NCBI RefSeq assembly: GCF_019457615.1
Contig: NZ_CP080414.1
Coordinates: 1,052,501-1,116,500, forward strand
Direction: 5' to 3'
DNA: 64,000 nucleotides
Source: Shewanella zhangzhouensis
GTDB lineage: Bacteria > Pseudomonadota > Gammaproteobacteria > Enterobacterales > Shewanellaceae
Positions 25,073-35,700 of the stretch are shown here, one piece after another (position 1 is the first letter of the stretch; each line of letters opens with the position of its first letter). Under the pieces are notes generated by a model, which saw only the letters and a program-made list of their open reading frames with translations, made no database searches and had not been told where the DNA came from. The translations under genes and the position numbers were made by a program.

Positions 25073-26457
25073 GGAGTCTGCTTGCCCTCTGGCGCCAGCG
25101 CCAGTTGCTGTTGCTTGTTAAAGGAAATTTTAGCCATCAAATCCTTGCTGATGCGGCTGAATTTAGCCAACTCTTTTTTACTGATGGATTCTGCTTTAGG
25201 CAGGTCAATGGTGCGGGGATTTCTGTGTACCCCGTTGACGATAAATTCGTAATGCAGGTGAGCCCCGGTTACCCGGCCGGTTTTTCCGAGCGTTCCGATA
25301 ATTTGCCCCTGTTTTACCGAATCACCTTTTTTCACCCTGCGCTTGTTCAGGTGTAAATACTTGGTGGTGTAGGTGCCGTTATGGCGAATAAAGACATAGT
25401 TGCCGTTGTACTGATTGTAACCAGCCTCTATCACCTTGCCCGCGCCGGCGGCTTTAATCGGTGTGCCAATGGCGGCCACATAATCAACGCCCCTGTGGGC
25501 CTTGACCTGACCTGTTACCGGATGCAGGCGCTTGGGATTGAAATTGGAGCTGACGTAATTGAAGTCCACCGGCGATCGCAAAAAGGCTTTGCGCATGCTC
25601 TGGCCACTTTCGGAATAGTAGTTACCGTCTTCGTAGCGCACGGCGGTGTAGCGTTTACCGTCGTTGATAAACTCAGCCGCCAGAATGGCACCATTTCGCA
25701 CAAACTCGCCATCGGCATAGTGCTTTTCATAGAGCAGGGCGAAGGTATCGCCTTTTTGCAGATCCTGGGCGAAGTCGATGTCCCAGCCAAACACAGTGGC
25801 CAAATCCATGATTTGGCCACTGTTGAGGCCTGCATCCACGGCTGCTGTCCAAAAATTGCTGAAAATTTTGCCCTGGGCAAAATCGGTTCGTGTGGTCAGC
25901 TGCTTTACATCGATTCGCTCGCTGTATCCGGATTCGGTGCGCTGCACCGTGAGAGTCGACACCCCGTCGATACGGTAACTGAGCTCGGCAAACTCACCCT
26001 TGTCATCTTTCATGATGACAATTTCTTCCCCGGGCATGATTTTCAGCAGGTTATTTTTGGCCTCCGGCAGCCGGGTGATTTCGTAAACATCGCGGCTGGA
26101 GAGTCCTGCACGCTGAAACAGGGCGGCCAACGTGTCCCCCCTGGAGACTTCAAAATGCTCCACTTCGCGGTTGGATGGCGTGGCGCTGGCTTTCGCACTT
26201 GGCATGGCTTCCTGCACGCTTTCACCGTTTGGGGCGGCTATGTCTATGTCTGCGGCCTGCCCCATTGGCGGCGTGGGGGTGCGCTGTGACAAGGGCAGGG
26301 TAAAGTCGATATTGTCGTTGGCTACCGGGGTTTGCCGTGAGGCTTCGGCATCCTCAGAGGGGAAAAACAGGGTGACTGTGGTTAACAATAAAAGAATGCT
26401 CAGAATGACCTGATGCTTTTTGGGGAGCAGCTTGAGAAGCGTAATAACCTTTGTCAT
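25069..26457 (-). CDS. mepM: M23 murein DD-endopeptidase, MepM-like, with OapA/LysM region
   Basis: From the ATG at 26457 the protein has 462 residues: a membrane anchor at about 15-34, a Pro/Ala-rich linker, a LysM-like domain (VSRGDTLAALFQRAGLSS), and a C-terminal M23 peptidase domain. The zinc ligands are in HRGVDYVA and GAHLHYEF. MepM-type enzymes cut D-Ala-mDAP crosslinks to allow wall growth. The start at 26532 adds residues without family match. It diverges from tyrS, as is common in Gammaproteobacteria. Confidence 0.93.
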   Translation of the reverse strand: MTKVITLLKLLPKKHQVILSILLLLTTVTLFFPSEDAEASRQTPVANDNIDFTLPLSQRTPTPPMGQAADIDIAAPNGESVQEAMPSAKASATPSNREVEHFEVSRGDTLAALFQRAGLSSRDVYEITRLPEAKNNLLKIMPGEEIVIMKDDKGEFAELSYRIDGVSTLTVQRTESGYSERIDVKQLTTRTDFAQGKIFSNFWTAAVDAGLNSGQIMDLATVFGWDIDFAQDLQKGDTFALLYEKHYADGEFVRNGAILAAEFINDGKRYTAVRYEDGNYYSESGQSMRKAFLRSPVDFNYVSSNFNPKRLHPVTGQVKAHRGVDYVAAIGTPIKAAGAGKVIEAGYNQYNGNYVFIRHNGTYTTKYLHLNKRRVKKGDSVKQGQIIGTLGKTGRVTGAHLHYEFIVNGVHRNPRTIDLPKAESISKKELAKFSRISKDLMAKISFNKQQQLALAPEGKQTP

Positions 26458-26585
26458 TTGACCCGGGTACCAAATCCCTATTTCCTGTCGATTGGGCCTA
26501 GTGTACACACTTTCATTTGCCCAGGCTAACAAGTAACATAGGTCTCTTTGATTGAAATCGGATAACCACAGAGGTAGCTGCCAAC

Positions 26586-27785
26586 ATGGCTGATTTGGAC
26601 CAGGTATTAGCAGAAATTAAACGGGGCACAGACGAGATCCTGCTTGAAGCAGATCTGATTGAGAAACTGAAAGAGGGCCGTCCTCTGCGGGTGAAGCTGG
26701 GTGCCGATCCTACCGCTCCCGATATCCATCTGGGCCACACGGTTATTCTGAACAAACTGCGTCTGTTTCAGGAGCTGGGCCACGAAGTTATCTTCCTTAT
26801 CGGTGACTTCACCGGCATGGTGGGCGACCCTAGTGGTAAAAACAGCACCCGTCCGCCACTGACCCGTGAGCAGGTTCTGGCCAACGCCGAAACCTACAAG
26901 GAGCAGGTGTACAAAATTCTCGATCCGGCCAAGACCCGCATCGAATTCAACTCCAGCTGGCTTGAGCAGCTTGGGGCTGCCGGCATGATCCGCCTGGCCT
27001 CCCACCAAACCGTTGCCCGTATGCTGGAACGTGATGATTTTAAAAAGCGTTATGGCAGCGGTCAGCCCATCGCCATCCATGAGTTTATGTACCCGTTGCT
27101 GCAGGGCTGGGACTCGGTTGCACTGAAGGCCGACATTGAACTGGGTGGTACCGATCAGAAGTTCAACCTGCTGATGGGGCGTGAGCTGCAAAAGGCCGAA
27201 GGTCAAAAGCCACAAACCGTGATCATGATGCCGTTGCTGGAAGGCCTGGATGGCGTGAAGAAGATGTCCAAGTCTGCCCACAACTACATAGGTGTGAGCG
27301 AAGCGCCGGATGAAATGTTCGGTAAGCTGATGTCTATTTCAGACGAGCTGATGTGGCGCTACTTCGACCTGCTGTCGTTCCGCCCGCTGGCCGAAGTTGA
27401 GCAGTTCAAGGCCGATGTGGAAGCCGGAGCCAACCCAAGAGACATCAAGATTGCGCTGGCCAAGGAAATTATTGCCCGTTTCCATGACCAGGCCGCTGCT
27501 GATGCCGCTCATCAGAACTTTATCGACCGTTTCCAGAAGGGTGCCATCCCCGATGATATCGAAGAAGTGACCCTGAGCGCCGGTGCTGAAGGCATGGCAG
27601 TTGCCAACCTGCTGAAAGAAGCAGGTCTAGTGGGTTCGACCTCCGATGCTATGCGTATGATTAAGCAGGGTGCGGTGAAGATGGACGGTGAAAAGCTGGA
27701 AGATGCCAAGCAAGTATTCAGTGCCGGTCTGAGCGCCGTATTCCAGGTAGGCAAGCGTAAGTTCGCCAAGGTGACATTGAGCTAA
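26586..27785 (+). CDS. tyrS: Tyrosyl-tRNA synthetase (TyrZ-type)
   Basis: This 399-residue class I synthetase has the HIGH-type motif HLGHT near residue 49, the KMSKS motif (KKMSKSAHN), and a C-terminal S4 RNA-binding domain (AMRMIKQGAVKMDGEKL). The sequence DPTAPDIHLGHT and the length point to the TyrZ subgroup rather than the E. coli TyrS subgroup. It charges tRNA-Tyr. A ribosome site AGAGG lies 10 bases or so before the ATG. Confidence 0.96.
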   Translation: MADLDQVLAEIKRGTDEILLEADLIEKLKEGRPLRVKLGADPTAPDIHLGHTVILNKLRLFQELGHEVIFLIGDFTGMVGDPSGKNSTRPPLTREQVLANAETYKEQVYKILDPAKTRIEFNSSWLEQLGAAGMIRLASHQTVARMLERDDFKKRYGSGQPIAIHEFMYPLLQGWDSVALKADIELGGTDQKFNLLMGRELQKAEGQKPQTVIMMPLLEGLDGVKKMSKSAHNYIGVSEAPDEMFGKLMSISDELMWRYFDLLSFRPLAEVEQFKADVEAGANPRDIKIALAKEIIARFHDQAAADAAHQNFIDRFQKGAIPDDIEEVTLSAGAEGMAVANLLKEAGLVGSTSDAMRMIKQGAVKMDGEKLEDAKQVFSAGLSAVFQVGKRKFAKVTLS

Positions 27786-27805
27786 TCCAGCTCTTTCATC
27801 TCATC

Positions 27806-27840
27806 AAACAAAACGGGCGCCTTAAGCGCCCGTTTTGTTT
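27806..27840 (+). terminator. Terminator after tyrS
   Basis: A 15-base perfect inverted repeat (27806-27820 and 27826-27840) with core CGGGCGC and a 5-base loop is followed by further T residues. It can also serve the minus-strand gene ending at 27919. Confidence 0.92.
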
Positions 27841-27918
27841 TTAAAGATTGGCTGCCAACCCTGTCTTTTAAACGCATAACGTCTTTTGCAGGGACATTGC
27901 CTTTTGCAGAGACAGCCT

Positions 27919-28392
27919 CTATTGCATGGACAGCTGGTCGGCCATGGTCTGATAGTCGATAAGGTCGGTGTGTTCGGTCACCCTGTGATTGCGCATATCC
28001 AGTCTCAGGGTGGTGACCGCAGGCACGGCCACGTCAATGATTTTACCCGGCTTACCGAATTGTTCCCCCGGCCCCTTGAAACGGTAGTTGCCTATCATGA
28101 CCACCAGAGAGCCTGAGTTGTACATGTGCTCAATACTGAAGTTGTATTCCAGTACACCGGCGTGGGCGCGCTCGAAAAATTCGATAATAAAACGCCCACC
28201 CTTGTATTTGCGTCCGGCGGTTCTGTCCTGAAAAACACTGTCGCGATTGTAGTATCGGGCGAGAGCGGCGTAGTCATGTTCGGTCAGCGCCTGAATGTAG
28301 TTTACTGCCATTTGCTGCTCTTCAGGCATCTCACCGCTGCTGGCGGTCGCCCAGGACGTCAGAAAATAAAGCAGTAACACCAGATATCGCAA
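27919..28392 (-). CDS. Secreted NTF2/SnoaL-like protein, unknown function
   Basis: The 157 residues begin with a signal peptide (MRYLVLLLYFLTSWATAS). The rest resembles the NTF2-like cone fold: a helical start (EEQQMAVNYIQALTEHDYAALARYY) and then strands with paired aromatic residues. The exact function is unknown. It starts 3 bases after the TRIC gene stop, so it is the last gene of a minus-strand run DUF2721-TRIC-NTF2. Confidence 0.75.
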   Translation of the reverse strand: MRYLVLLLYFLTSWATASSGEMPEEQQMAVNYIQALTEHDYAALARYYNRDSVFQDRTAGRKYKGGRFIIEFFERAHAGVLEYNFSIEHMYNSGSLVVMIGNYRFKGPGEQFGKPGKIIDVAVPAVTTLRLDMRNHRVTEHTDLIDYQTMADQLSMQ

Positions 28393-28395
28393 AAG

Positions 28396-29019
28396 TTAGT
28401 TTCTCCGGGTTTTCAGGTCGAAGGCCGGCAATGAAAGGTGCCAGCGAATGGCCGCAAGCCTCAAGATCAGCGCACTGAGCATCGACAGCCAGAGAGCGGT
28501 TTGGCTGTTCATGCCTAATTGCAGGCTGAGGGTATAGGCAATGCCACCCAGAATGGAGGCGGTTGCGTAGATTTCGGTTCTGAGCACCATGGGTATTTGG
28601 CGACAGAGCACATCCCGGATAATGCCGCCACCCACGCCGGTAATCAAGCCCATGATCACAGCAGACATGCCATTAAGGCCGAGGCTGAGTGCTTTTTGGG
28701 CGCCTATCACGGTAAAAAGAGCCAATCCCAGCGCATCGGCGATGGGCAGGGTGTATTGGGGTACTTTACGGGGGCGCCGGATAAACACCAGGGTAAAGCC
28801 CACGGTCGCCAGGATGACAATCAGGTAATTGGGGTCACGCAGCCAAAACACCGGGGTAGCACCGATAATGGCATCCCGAATGGTTCCCCCACCCACGGCC
28901 GTGACGGCGGCCAGCACTGTCACACCAAAGGGGTCCATTCTGTGCCTGCCGGCCGCCAGGGCGCCTGTGAGCGCAAACACGGCGGTGCCGCACAGGTCAA
29001 AAAAATAAAACCAGCTCAT
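28396..29019 (-). CDS. TRIC-family (UPF0126/YicG) membrane protein
   Basis: This 207-residue, seven-span protein has two internal repeats marked by glycine-rich segments: AVTAVGGGTIRDAIIG in the first and LITGVGGGIIRDVLC in the second. This is the bacterial TRIC cation channel pattern. Some relatives have been linked to glycine or K+ movement. Its start overlaps the DUF2721 stop by four bases. Confidence 0.9.
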   Translation of the reverse strand: MSWFYFFDLCGTAVFALTGALAAGRHRMDPFGVTVLAAVTAVGGGTIRDAIIGATPVFWLRDPNYLIVILATVGFTLVFIRRPRKVPQYTLPIADALGLALFTVIGAQKALSLGLNGMSAVIMGLITGVGGGIIRDVLCRQIPMVLRTEIYATASILGGIAYTLSLQLGMNSQTALWLSMLSALILRLAAIRWHLSLPAFDLKTRRN

Positions 29020-29405
29020 TCGCTCATCTCTTTCAAGTGGATATTGAGCGCATCCACCGAGATGCGAATTTCAACAACCGAGAGGATCAGCGAGTACAGC
29101 AGTAACAAGAGGCTGGCACCGAAGATGAGTGAGCCGGTTTTATTCATGCCGATGTAGATAAAAATCATGCACAGCACGCACAGGGCAAAGCTGCTGACGC
29201 CCGCTTCCTGCATGCGTCTGATAATCACAATTCGCTTTTTCAGATTGGTGATTTGGTTCTGATGCACAGGTTCTTTACCACTGGAGAGGCTTCGTATCAG
29301 TGCCGCCAATGAAAAGAATCTATTGGTATAAGCCAGCAGCAGTAATGAAATGGCCGGAAACAGCAGCGCCGGTGTTGTCAGCGAGATATGCAGTTGTTCT
29401 AACAC
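29016..29405 (-). CDS. DUF2721 membrane protein
   Basis: The 129 residues have an N-terminal membrane helix (TTPALLFPAISLLLLAYTNRF), a basic loop (NLKKRIVIIRRMQEAG) and two more membrane helices. This matches the DUF2721 family, whose role is unknown. It is translationally coupled to the TRIC gene by a 4-base overlap, suggesting that the two membrane proteins act together (inference). Confidence 0.82.
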   Translation of the reverse strand: MLEQLHISLTTPALLFPAISLLLLAYTNRFFSLAALIRSLSSGKEPVHQNQITNLKKRIVIIRRMQEAGVSSFALCVLCMIFIYIGMNKTGSLIFGASLLLLLYSLILSVVEIRISVDALNIHLKEMSE

Positions 29406-29473
29406 GTTGAGTGCCCGTTATGGAAAGTGGAGATTCCCCTGAGGCGAGCCATTATAGTGTGTCGCTTAACAAA

Positions 29474-30463
29474 TTACAGCGTCTGACTGTATCTGAGCAG
29501 GGTCCATGCAAGGGGTAAAAACAGCAGAAAGGCCAACCAGCTGAAGCAGGCTCGATTCGACAGTTTTATGGCTTCACCGATTTTGGCCGTATCGGGCAGA
29601 GGGCCTTTGCCGACCTTATCGATGGCCACCCGGCTGCCGCGGTATTTGTGTGGTCCGCCAAGCTCGGTATTCAGCACTGTTGCGGCCACATATGCCGCCC
29701 GCATGGCGTTGGACAGGGGCTGCCAGCGTCTGGGGGTTAGCAGGGCCTTAAAACCGCTGGGGCCGCCAACGATGGCGAGTGTCAGGCTCCAAAGCCAGGC
29801 AGGAATGTAAAGCAGCGCCGAAACCAGCTGATTAACCGGCGCGACAAAAGCACGGAAATCCGGTGACATGGGGGGCCACACCAACTCCAGCTGCTTGAGC
29901 ATACGCACCAGCAGCACCATGGGGGCACCGGCCAGCGCATAGAAAAACACCACTCCTGCGGTGCCGTAAATGGGGGCCGTGACCAGTTTTTCGATGGTGG
30001 CCTTGGCAAGTCCAGTCTCAGACAGCTCGGTGGTATCCCGTGACAGATATTGACTCAGCAGCTTTCTGGCCCTGTCTTTATCGCCATGGCCCAGCGCCCG
30101 CTGCACCTCTTCGGCGACCTGGGCAAAACTGGCATCCGACAGGCAGAGGTAGAGAATTAAAAACTCGAAAAACCAGGGAAAGGCTGCCAAGTCCAGTAAA
30201 AAGGCGACGATAAGCCAAAAGGGCAGCACCAGCAGCACTGTCGCCATGATGCCTGCGATAAGCTGCTGGCGCGGTCCTCGCGATGGGTGATTCACTTTGC
30301 GGGCAAGCTCTCTTGCCAGCACCCCAAACCACACCAGTGGCTGCATTTCCCTCGGCAAAGGAGCCAGTCGTGCCAGTGGCAGCGCGCACAGGATGATGAG
30401 GAAGCCTTCAAACAAGGCTCCATCCAGGGCAATAAGCTGGCTGACAAACTGGCTTTCGGTCAT
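29474..30463 (-). CDS. cbiB: CobD/CbiB-like membrane protein, divergent
   Basis: The 329-residue polytopic membrane protein resembles adenosylcobinamide-phosphate synthase CbiB, with the segment ARKLLSQYLSRDTTEL near residues 132-147. In classical CbiB an Asn/Asp-containing motif (EN..D..APLF) follows; here the same region reads KLVTAPIYGTAGVVFF, so a conserved part is lost. It could act in cobamide salvage or do something else in the membrane. No other cobalamin genes are present. It starts directly at the mtnN stop. Confidence 0.65.
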   Translation of the reverse strand: MTESQFVSQLIALDGALFEGFLIILCALPLARLAPLPREMQPLVWFGVLARELARKVNHPSRGPRQQLIAGIMATVLLVLPFWLIVAFLLDLAAFPWFFEFLILYLCLSDASFAQVAEEVQRALGHGDKDRARKLLSQYLSRDTTELSETGLAKATIEKLVTAPIYGTAGVVFFYALAGAPMVLLVRMLKQLELVWPPMSPDFRAFVAPVNQLVSALLYIPAWLWSLTLAIVGGPSGFKALLTPRRWQPLSNAMRAAYVAATVLNTELGGPHKYRGSRVAIDKVGKGPLPDTAKIGEAIKLSNRACFSWLAFLLFLPLAWTLLRYSQTL

Positions 30464-31156
30464 TTACAGGCCTTCAATCAGCGCCATTACCATCAGGGCC
30501 GAGTGATGTCCGGCCTTCACCAGATAAGACTCAAAGTCGACCGGGCTGTCGTTGTTGGCATTATCAGACAGGGAGCGGATCACCACGAAGGGAGTCGCGA
30601 ACTGATGGCAGACCTGGCCGATGGCGGCGCCTTCCATTTCACAGGCGGCCATGGTGGGGAAGTCGGCCTGCATTTTGGCGGTGCGTACCGGGTCGCAAAT
30701 AAAGCTGTCACCGGTGCAGATAAGGCCTTCGACGGTTTTTACTTCACCCAGTTTGGCCACGGCATTTTTGGCGGCTTCCACCAGGCGGGCATCACACACA
30801 AAGGCGGCTGGCTGCTGGGCCATCTGACCAATTTCATAGCCAAATGCCGTCACGTCCACATCGTGGTAACGCACTTCGCTGCCAATCACCACATCGCCAA
30901 TGGTCAGGCTGTCCACAAAGCCACCGGCTGAGCCGGTATTTATCACGTAATCGGGGGCAAACTTATCGATAAGCAGGGTGGTGGCGAGCGCCGCTGCAAC
31001 CTTGCCAATACCGGAGCGGGTCACTATGACCTGCTTGCCATTGAGTTCACCCTGGGTGAATTCGATGCCGGCTATCTGGCTGACGACAGGGTTTTCCAGA
31101 GAAGCAATAAGGTGAGCAACTTCGGGCTCCATGGCGCCGATAATACCAATTTTCAT
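30464..31156 (-). CDS. mtnN: 5'-methylthioadenosine/S-adenosylhomocysteine nucleosidase
   Basis: From the ATG at 31156 the product has 230 residues, starting MKIGIIGAMEPEVAHLIASL, the MtnN/Pfs signature. The C-terminal catalytic Asp lies in VIRSLSDNAN and the Glu in CEMEGAAIGQV. It hydrolyses MTA and SAH, feeding methionine salvage and AI-2 precursor formation. A start at 31219 would add 21 residues outside the family pattern. The next gene starts at the base after its stop. Confidence 0.96.
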   Translation of the reverse strand: MKIGIIGAMEPEVAHLIASLENPVVSQIAGIEFTQGELNGKQVIVTRSGIGKVAAALATTLLIDKFAPDYVINTGSAGGFVDSLTIGDVVIGSEVRYHDVDVTAFGYEIGQMAQQPAAFVCDARLVEAAKNAVAKLGEVKTVEGLICTGDSFICDPVRTAKMQADFPTMAACEMEGAAIGQVCHQFATPFVVIRSLSDNANNDSPVDFESYLVKAGHHSALMVMALIEGL

Positions 31157-31238
31157 AAACTTGCCTTTGAACTGCTTTAGAGAATGGCAGCCAATATACC
31201 ACAGTCGATTGAGCGGCACACAGGCAAGCTGCAGAGAT

Positions 31239-31274
31239 AAAAAAGCGCATCCTCAGGCGAGCCTTTGGATGCGC
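31239..31274 (-). terminator. Terminator of the gltBD operon
   Basis: On the minus strand GCGCATCC and GGATGCGC (31245-31252 and 31267-31274) form a stem with a 14-base loop, followed by six T. It lies 27 bases past the gltD stop. Confidence 0.85.
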
Positions 31275-31300
31275 AAGACACAAGCAACTTGTTGTTGGGA

Positions 31301-32719
31301 TCAGGCCTTGGCCGATTCCAGATAGTTGAGGATCCCCAGTGCCGCATCGCGGCCTTCGGCGATGGCAGTGACCACCAGATCTGAGCCTCTGACCATGTCG
31401 CCCCCGGCAAACACTTTTGGATTGCTGGTTTGGAATGGATTGTCATCGGTTTTCCTGGCCTTGACCCGGCCCTTGTCATCCAGGGCGATATCAAAGTCGG
31501 CAAACCAGGGCGCCGGACTTGGCTGGAAGCCAAAGGCGATAATGATGGCGTCGGCTTCGAGGAGCTGCTCGCTGCCGGGCACAGGCTCGGCGGAGCGGCG
31601 GCCATTGGCATCGGGCTCGCCCATGCGGGTCTCGATGCACTCGATACCCACCACGGTGCCGTTTTCGGTCTTGATGGCCACCGGCTGGCGGTTGAACAGG
31701 AAGTTCACCCCTTCTTCGCGGGCGTTTTGCACCTCGCGGCGGGAGCCGGGCATGTTGGCTTCATCACGGCGGTAGGCGCAGGTGACTTCGCTGGCACCCT
31801 GACGCACTGCGGTGCGCACGCAGTCCATGGCGGTGTCACCGCCACCCAGTACAACTACCTTTTTACCCGCCAGGTCGATATAGGGGTTATGTTCGCTTTG
31901 CTGACCCAGCAACGACATGGTGTTGCCAATAAGGTAGGGCAATGCCTGCAGTACACCTTCAGCGTCTTCTCCGGGCAGCCCGGCCTTCATGGCGCTGTAA
32001 GTGCCCATGCCGAGGAATACGGCGTCATAATCTTTGAGCAGGTCGGCGAAGGCGATGTCCTTGCCCACAGTCACACCCAGACGAAACTCAATGCCCATGC
32101 CTTCCAGCACGGTGCGGCGGGTTTGCATCACCGACTTATCCAGTTTGAATGAGGGAATACCGTAGGTAAGCAGGCCGCCAATTTGCGGATACTTGTCAAA
32201 TACCACCGCCTTGATGCCGTTGCGGGCAAGGATATCGGCGCAGCCAAGGCCCGCAGGGCCTGCGCCGACAATCGCCACCCGCTCTTTGCGGGGCGTGACC
32301 TTACTCATGTCAGGGCGCCACCCCTGGGCGAGGGCGGTATCTGTGATGTATTTCTCTACGTTGCCTATGGTAACAGCGCCAAAATCATCATTCAGGGTAC
32401 AGGCGCCTTCACAGAGCCTGTCCTGGGGGCAAACCCGACCGCAGATTTCCGGCAGGGTGTTGGTCTCGTGTACCAGGTCTGCCGCTTCCATGATGCGTCC
32501 CTGTTTGGCGAGTTTCAGCCAGTTTGGAATGTAATTGTGCAGCGGGCACTTCCATTCACAGTAAGGGTTGCCGCAGTCCAGGCAGCGGTCTGCCTGCTCG
32601 TTGACCTGTGGCTGAGTAAAAGGCTGATAAATTTCAATAAACTGTGTTGCACGCAGCTTGATGGGCTGCTTGGTCGGATCTTTGCGGCCTACCTGAATAA
32701 ACTGAAAGTCGTTACTCAT
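31301..32719 (-). CDS. gltD: Glutamate synthase small subunit
   Basis: The 472-residue protein has N-terminal Fe-S cysteine clusters (CLDCGNPYCEWKCP and CGRVCPQDRLCEGAC), an FAD site (VGAGPAGLGCADILARNG) and an NADPH site (VVLGGGDTAMDCVRTAV). It passes electrons from NADPH to GltB. It lies 7 bases after gltB on the same strand. GltBD converts glutamine and 2-oxoglutarate to two glutamates. Confidence 0.97.
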   Translation of the reverse strand: MSNDFQFIQVGRKDPTKQPIKLRATQFIEIYQPFTQPQVNEQADRCLDCGNPYCEWKCPLHNYIPNWLKLAKQGRIMEAADLVHETNTLPEICGRVCPQDRLCEGACTLNDDFGAVTIGNVEKYITDTALAQGWRPDMSKVTPRKERVAIVGAGPAGLGCADILARNGIKAVVFDKYPQIGGLLTYGIPSFKLDKSVMQTRRTVLEGMGIEFRLGVTVGKDIAFADLLKDYDAVFLGMGTYSAMKAGLPGEDAEGVLQALPYLIGNTMSLLGQQSEHNPYIDLAGKKVVVLGGGDTAMDCVRTAVRQGASEVTCAYRRDEANMPGSRREVQNAREEGVNFLFNRQPVAIKTENGTVVGIECIETRMGEPDANGRRSAEPVPGSEQLLEADAIIIAFGFQPSPAPWFADFDIALDDKGRVKARKTDDNPFQTSNPKVFAGGDMVRGSDLVVTAIAEGRDAALGILNYLESAKA

Positions 32720-32726
32720 CTTGCTG

Positions 32727-35700
32727 TTACCCCGCCTTTACTGCCAGTTCAGGGCTCTGCTGCTCGAGCTTGAGCAGATCGGCCACCGCTACATTCTTCG
32801 GCTTGACCAGCACGAAGCAGTCGAGCCAGTTATCAAAGTCACTCAAAATCGCCCGGGCATGTTCGCTGCCGGTCTCTTTGACGTGGGCCTCAATCAGGCC
32901 CTTGAGGTGTTTCTGGTGAATGGCTGACTCCACCTTTTGGGTGTCAACCATTTCGGTGTTAACCCTGCGGCCAAAGCGGCCGAACTGGTCGAACACATAG
33001 GCAAAGCCACCTGTCATACCGGCGCCAAAATTCACCCCGGTTTTACCCAGAACCACCACAATGCCACCGGTCATATATTCGCAGCCGTTGTCGCCAAGGC
33101 CTTCCACCACGGCCACGGCACCTGAGTTGCGCACACCAAAGCGCTCACCGGCCTGGCCTGCGGCGAAGAATTGACCTCCGGTTGCACCATAGAGACAGGT
33201 GTTGCCCACAATGGCGGTGCGCTCGCTCTGGAAGGCGCTGCCAAGTGGCGGGTAGATGGACAGCTTACCGCCGGACATCCCCTTGCCCACATAGTCGTTG
33301 GCATCACCGCACAGGCTCATTTCCAGTCCGGGGGCGTTCCATACACCAAAGCTCTGGCCCGCGGTGCCGTTAAACGACAGGCTGACAGGTGCCTTGGTGC
33401 CCTTGAGGCCACAGCAGGCTGCTATGTGGCCACTGAGGGCTGCGCCCACTGAGCGATCTGTGTTGTTGATGCTGTAGGCGGCGCTGAAACCTTCGCCGCG
33501 GCTGATGGCATCGGCGGCATCTTTCAGCAGACGCTGGTTCAGTTCACCGGTATCCGTCGGTGGGTTTATCTCTTTCCAGGTTCTGGAGGATCCCGCGCGC
33601 ACCTGTGGCTGATACAGGATGGGGGACAAGTCCAGACCATGCTGTTTCTCGGTTTGCCCTGCCAGTGCGTACAGCCAGTCGCTGCGACCCACCAGTTCTT
33701 CAAACTTTGCAACACCCAGCTTTGCCATCCACTCACGTACTTCTTCGGCAACAAATTCGAAGTAAGTCATCACCCGCTCGGGCAAGCCGTGGAAGTGTTT
33801 GTCGCGCAGATTTTTATCCTGGGTTGCCACGCCGGTGGCACAGTTGTTCAGGTGGCAGATCCGCAGATACTTACAGCCAAGCGCAATCATGGGCACGGTA
33901 CCGAAGCCAAAGCTTTCGGCGCCAAGCAGTGCAGCCTTGATAACGTCGGTACCTGTTTTAAGGCCGCCATCCACCTGCAGGCGGATCTTGTGGCGCAGGC
34001 CGTTGTCCACCAGAGCCTGATGTACCTCTGCCAGACCCAGCTCCCACGGAGAGCCGGCATACTTGACCGAGGTGAGGGGGCTGGCCCCTGTGCCGCCGTC
34101 ATAGCCTGACACGGTAATCATGTCGGCATAGGCCTTGGCAACGCCGGTAGCTATGGTGCCAATACCCGGCTCAGATACCAGTTTCACGCTGATAAGAGCC
34201 TTGGGATTGATTTGTTTCAAATCGAAAATCAGCTGCGCCAAATCTTCGATGGAGTAAATGTCGTGGTGCGGCGGCGGTGAAATCAGGGTCACGCCCGGAC
34301 GGGCATAACGCAGCCCGGCAATTTCCACACTCACCTTATGACCGGGCAGCTGACCGCCTTCGCCGGGTTTGGCACCCTGAGCCACTTTAATCTGCAGCAC
34401 TTCGGCGTTGATAAGGTAATGGGCGGTGACACCAAAGCGGCCAGAGGCAATTTGCTTGATGGCGGAGTTCTTTTCGGTACCGAAACGGCGTGGATCTTCG
34501 CCGCCTTCCCCGGAGTTGGAACGGCCGCCAAGGCGGTTCATGGCGATGGCCAGCGCCTCGTGGGCTTCGGGGCTTAAGGCGCCGATACTCATGGCAGCAC
34601 TGTCGAAGCGGGGATACAGGCTGGCTGCGGCTTCTACCGTTTCGGCGGGAATGGCATCGAGGGTGCCTTTCACGCCCAAAAGATCCCGAAGCATTGCCAC
34701 CGGACGTTCATCGACGTGCCTGGCAAAGGCCTTATATTTGCTGTAGTCGCGGCTGATGAGTGACGCCTGCAGCGTATTGACCACATCGGGGTTGAACGCA
34801 TGGTATTCGCCACCTTCCACGTACTTGAGCAAACCACCCTGTTGCAAGGGAACATGGGGGCGGAAGGCCGCCTGATGCAGCTTTTGCTGATCTTTGGCAA
34901 GGTGCTCAAAGTTCACCCCTTCGATGCGGCTCACCACGCCTTTAAAGCAGAGTTCAATCACATCGCGAGCCAGACCTATCGCCTCGAATTGCTGACTGCA
35001 GCGGTAGGAGGCGACTGTGCTGATACCCATCTTGGACATGATCTTGCGCAGCCCTTTCTCGATGCCGTAACGGAAGTTCAGCATCAGGGCAACCATGTCG
35101 TCGGCGCTGTCATTGCGCTTGGCAAGATCCGCAATGGATTCATACACCAGGTAGGGGTAGATGGCCGTGGCACCAAAGCCGAGCAACACCGCAAAGTGGT
35201 GTGGGTCGCGGGCTGAGGCGGTTTCCACAATGATGTTGGTGTCGCAGCGCAGGCTCTTGGACACCAGCATTTGCTGCACGGCACCCACCGCCATGGCGGC
35301 CGGGATCACCTGGCGATTTTTGGCCACGGCGCGGTCAGACAACACCAGCAGCGTAGTTCCGGTGCGGGCCAGACGCTCGGCATCATCTGTGATGCGGCGA
35401 ATGGCGCCCTCGAGCCCTTCTGCCGGGTCGTAGTTGAGGTCAACGATATTGGCGCGGTAATAGGCTTTATCGAGGGACATCAGCTGATTGAAATCACTGA
35501 ACAGCAAAACAGGCGAGTTAAACATCACCCGGTAGGCGTGGCCCGTGGTCTCGTTAAAGAGGTTCTGCTCCCGGCCCACACAGGTCGCCAGCGACATCAC
35601 GTGTTTCTCACGCAGCGGGTCGATGGGCGGGTTGGTCACCTGGGCGAATTTCTGACGGAAGTAGTCGTAAAGCGAGCGCTGCTTATTGGACAGCACCGCC

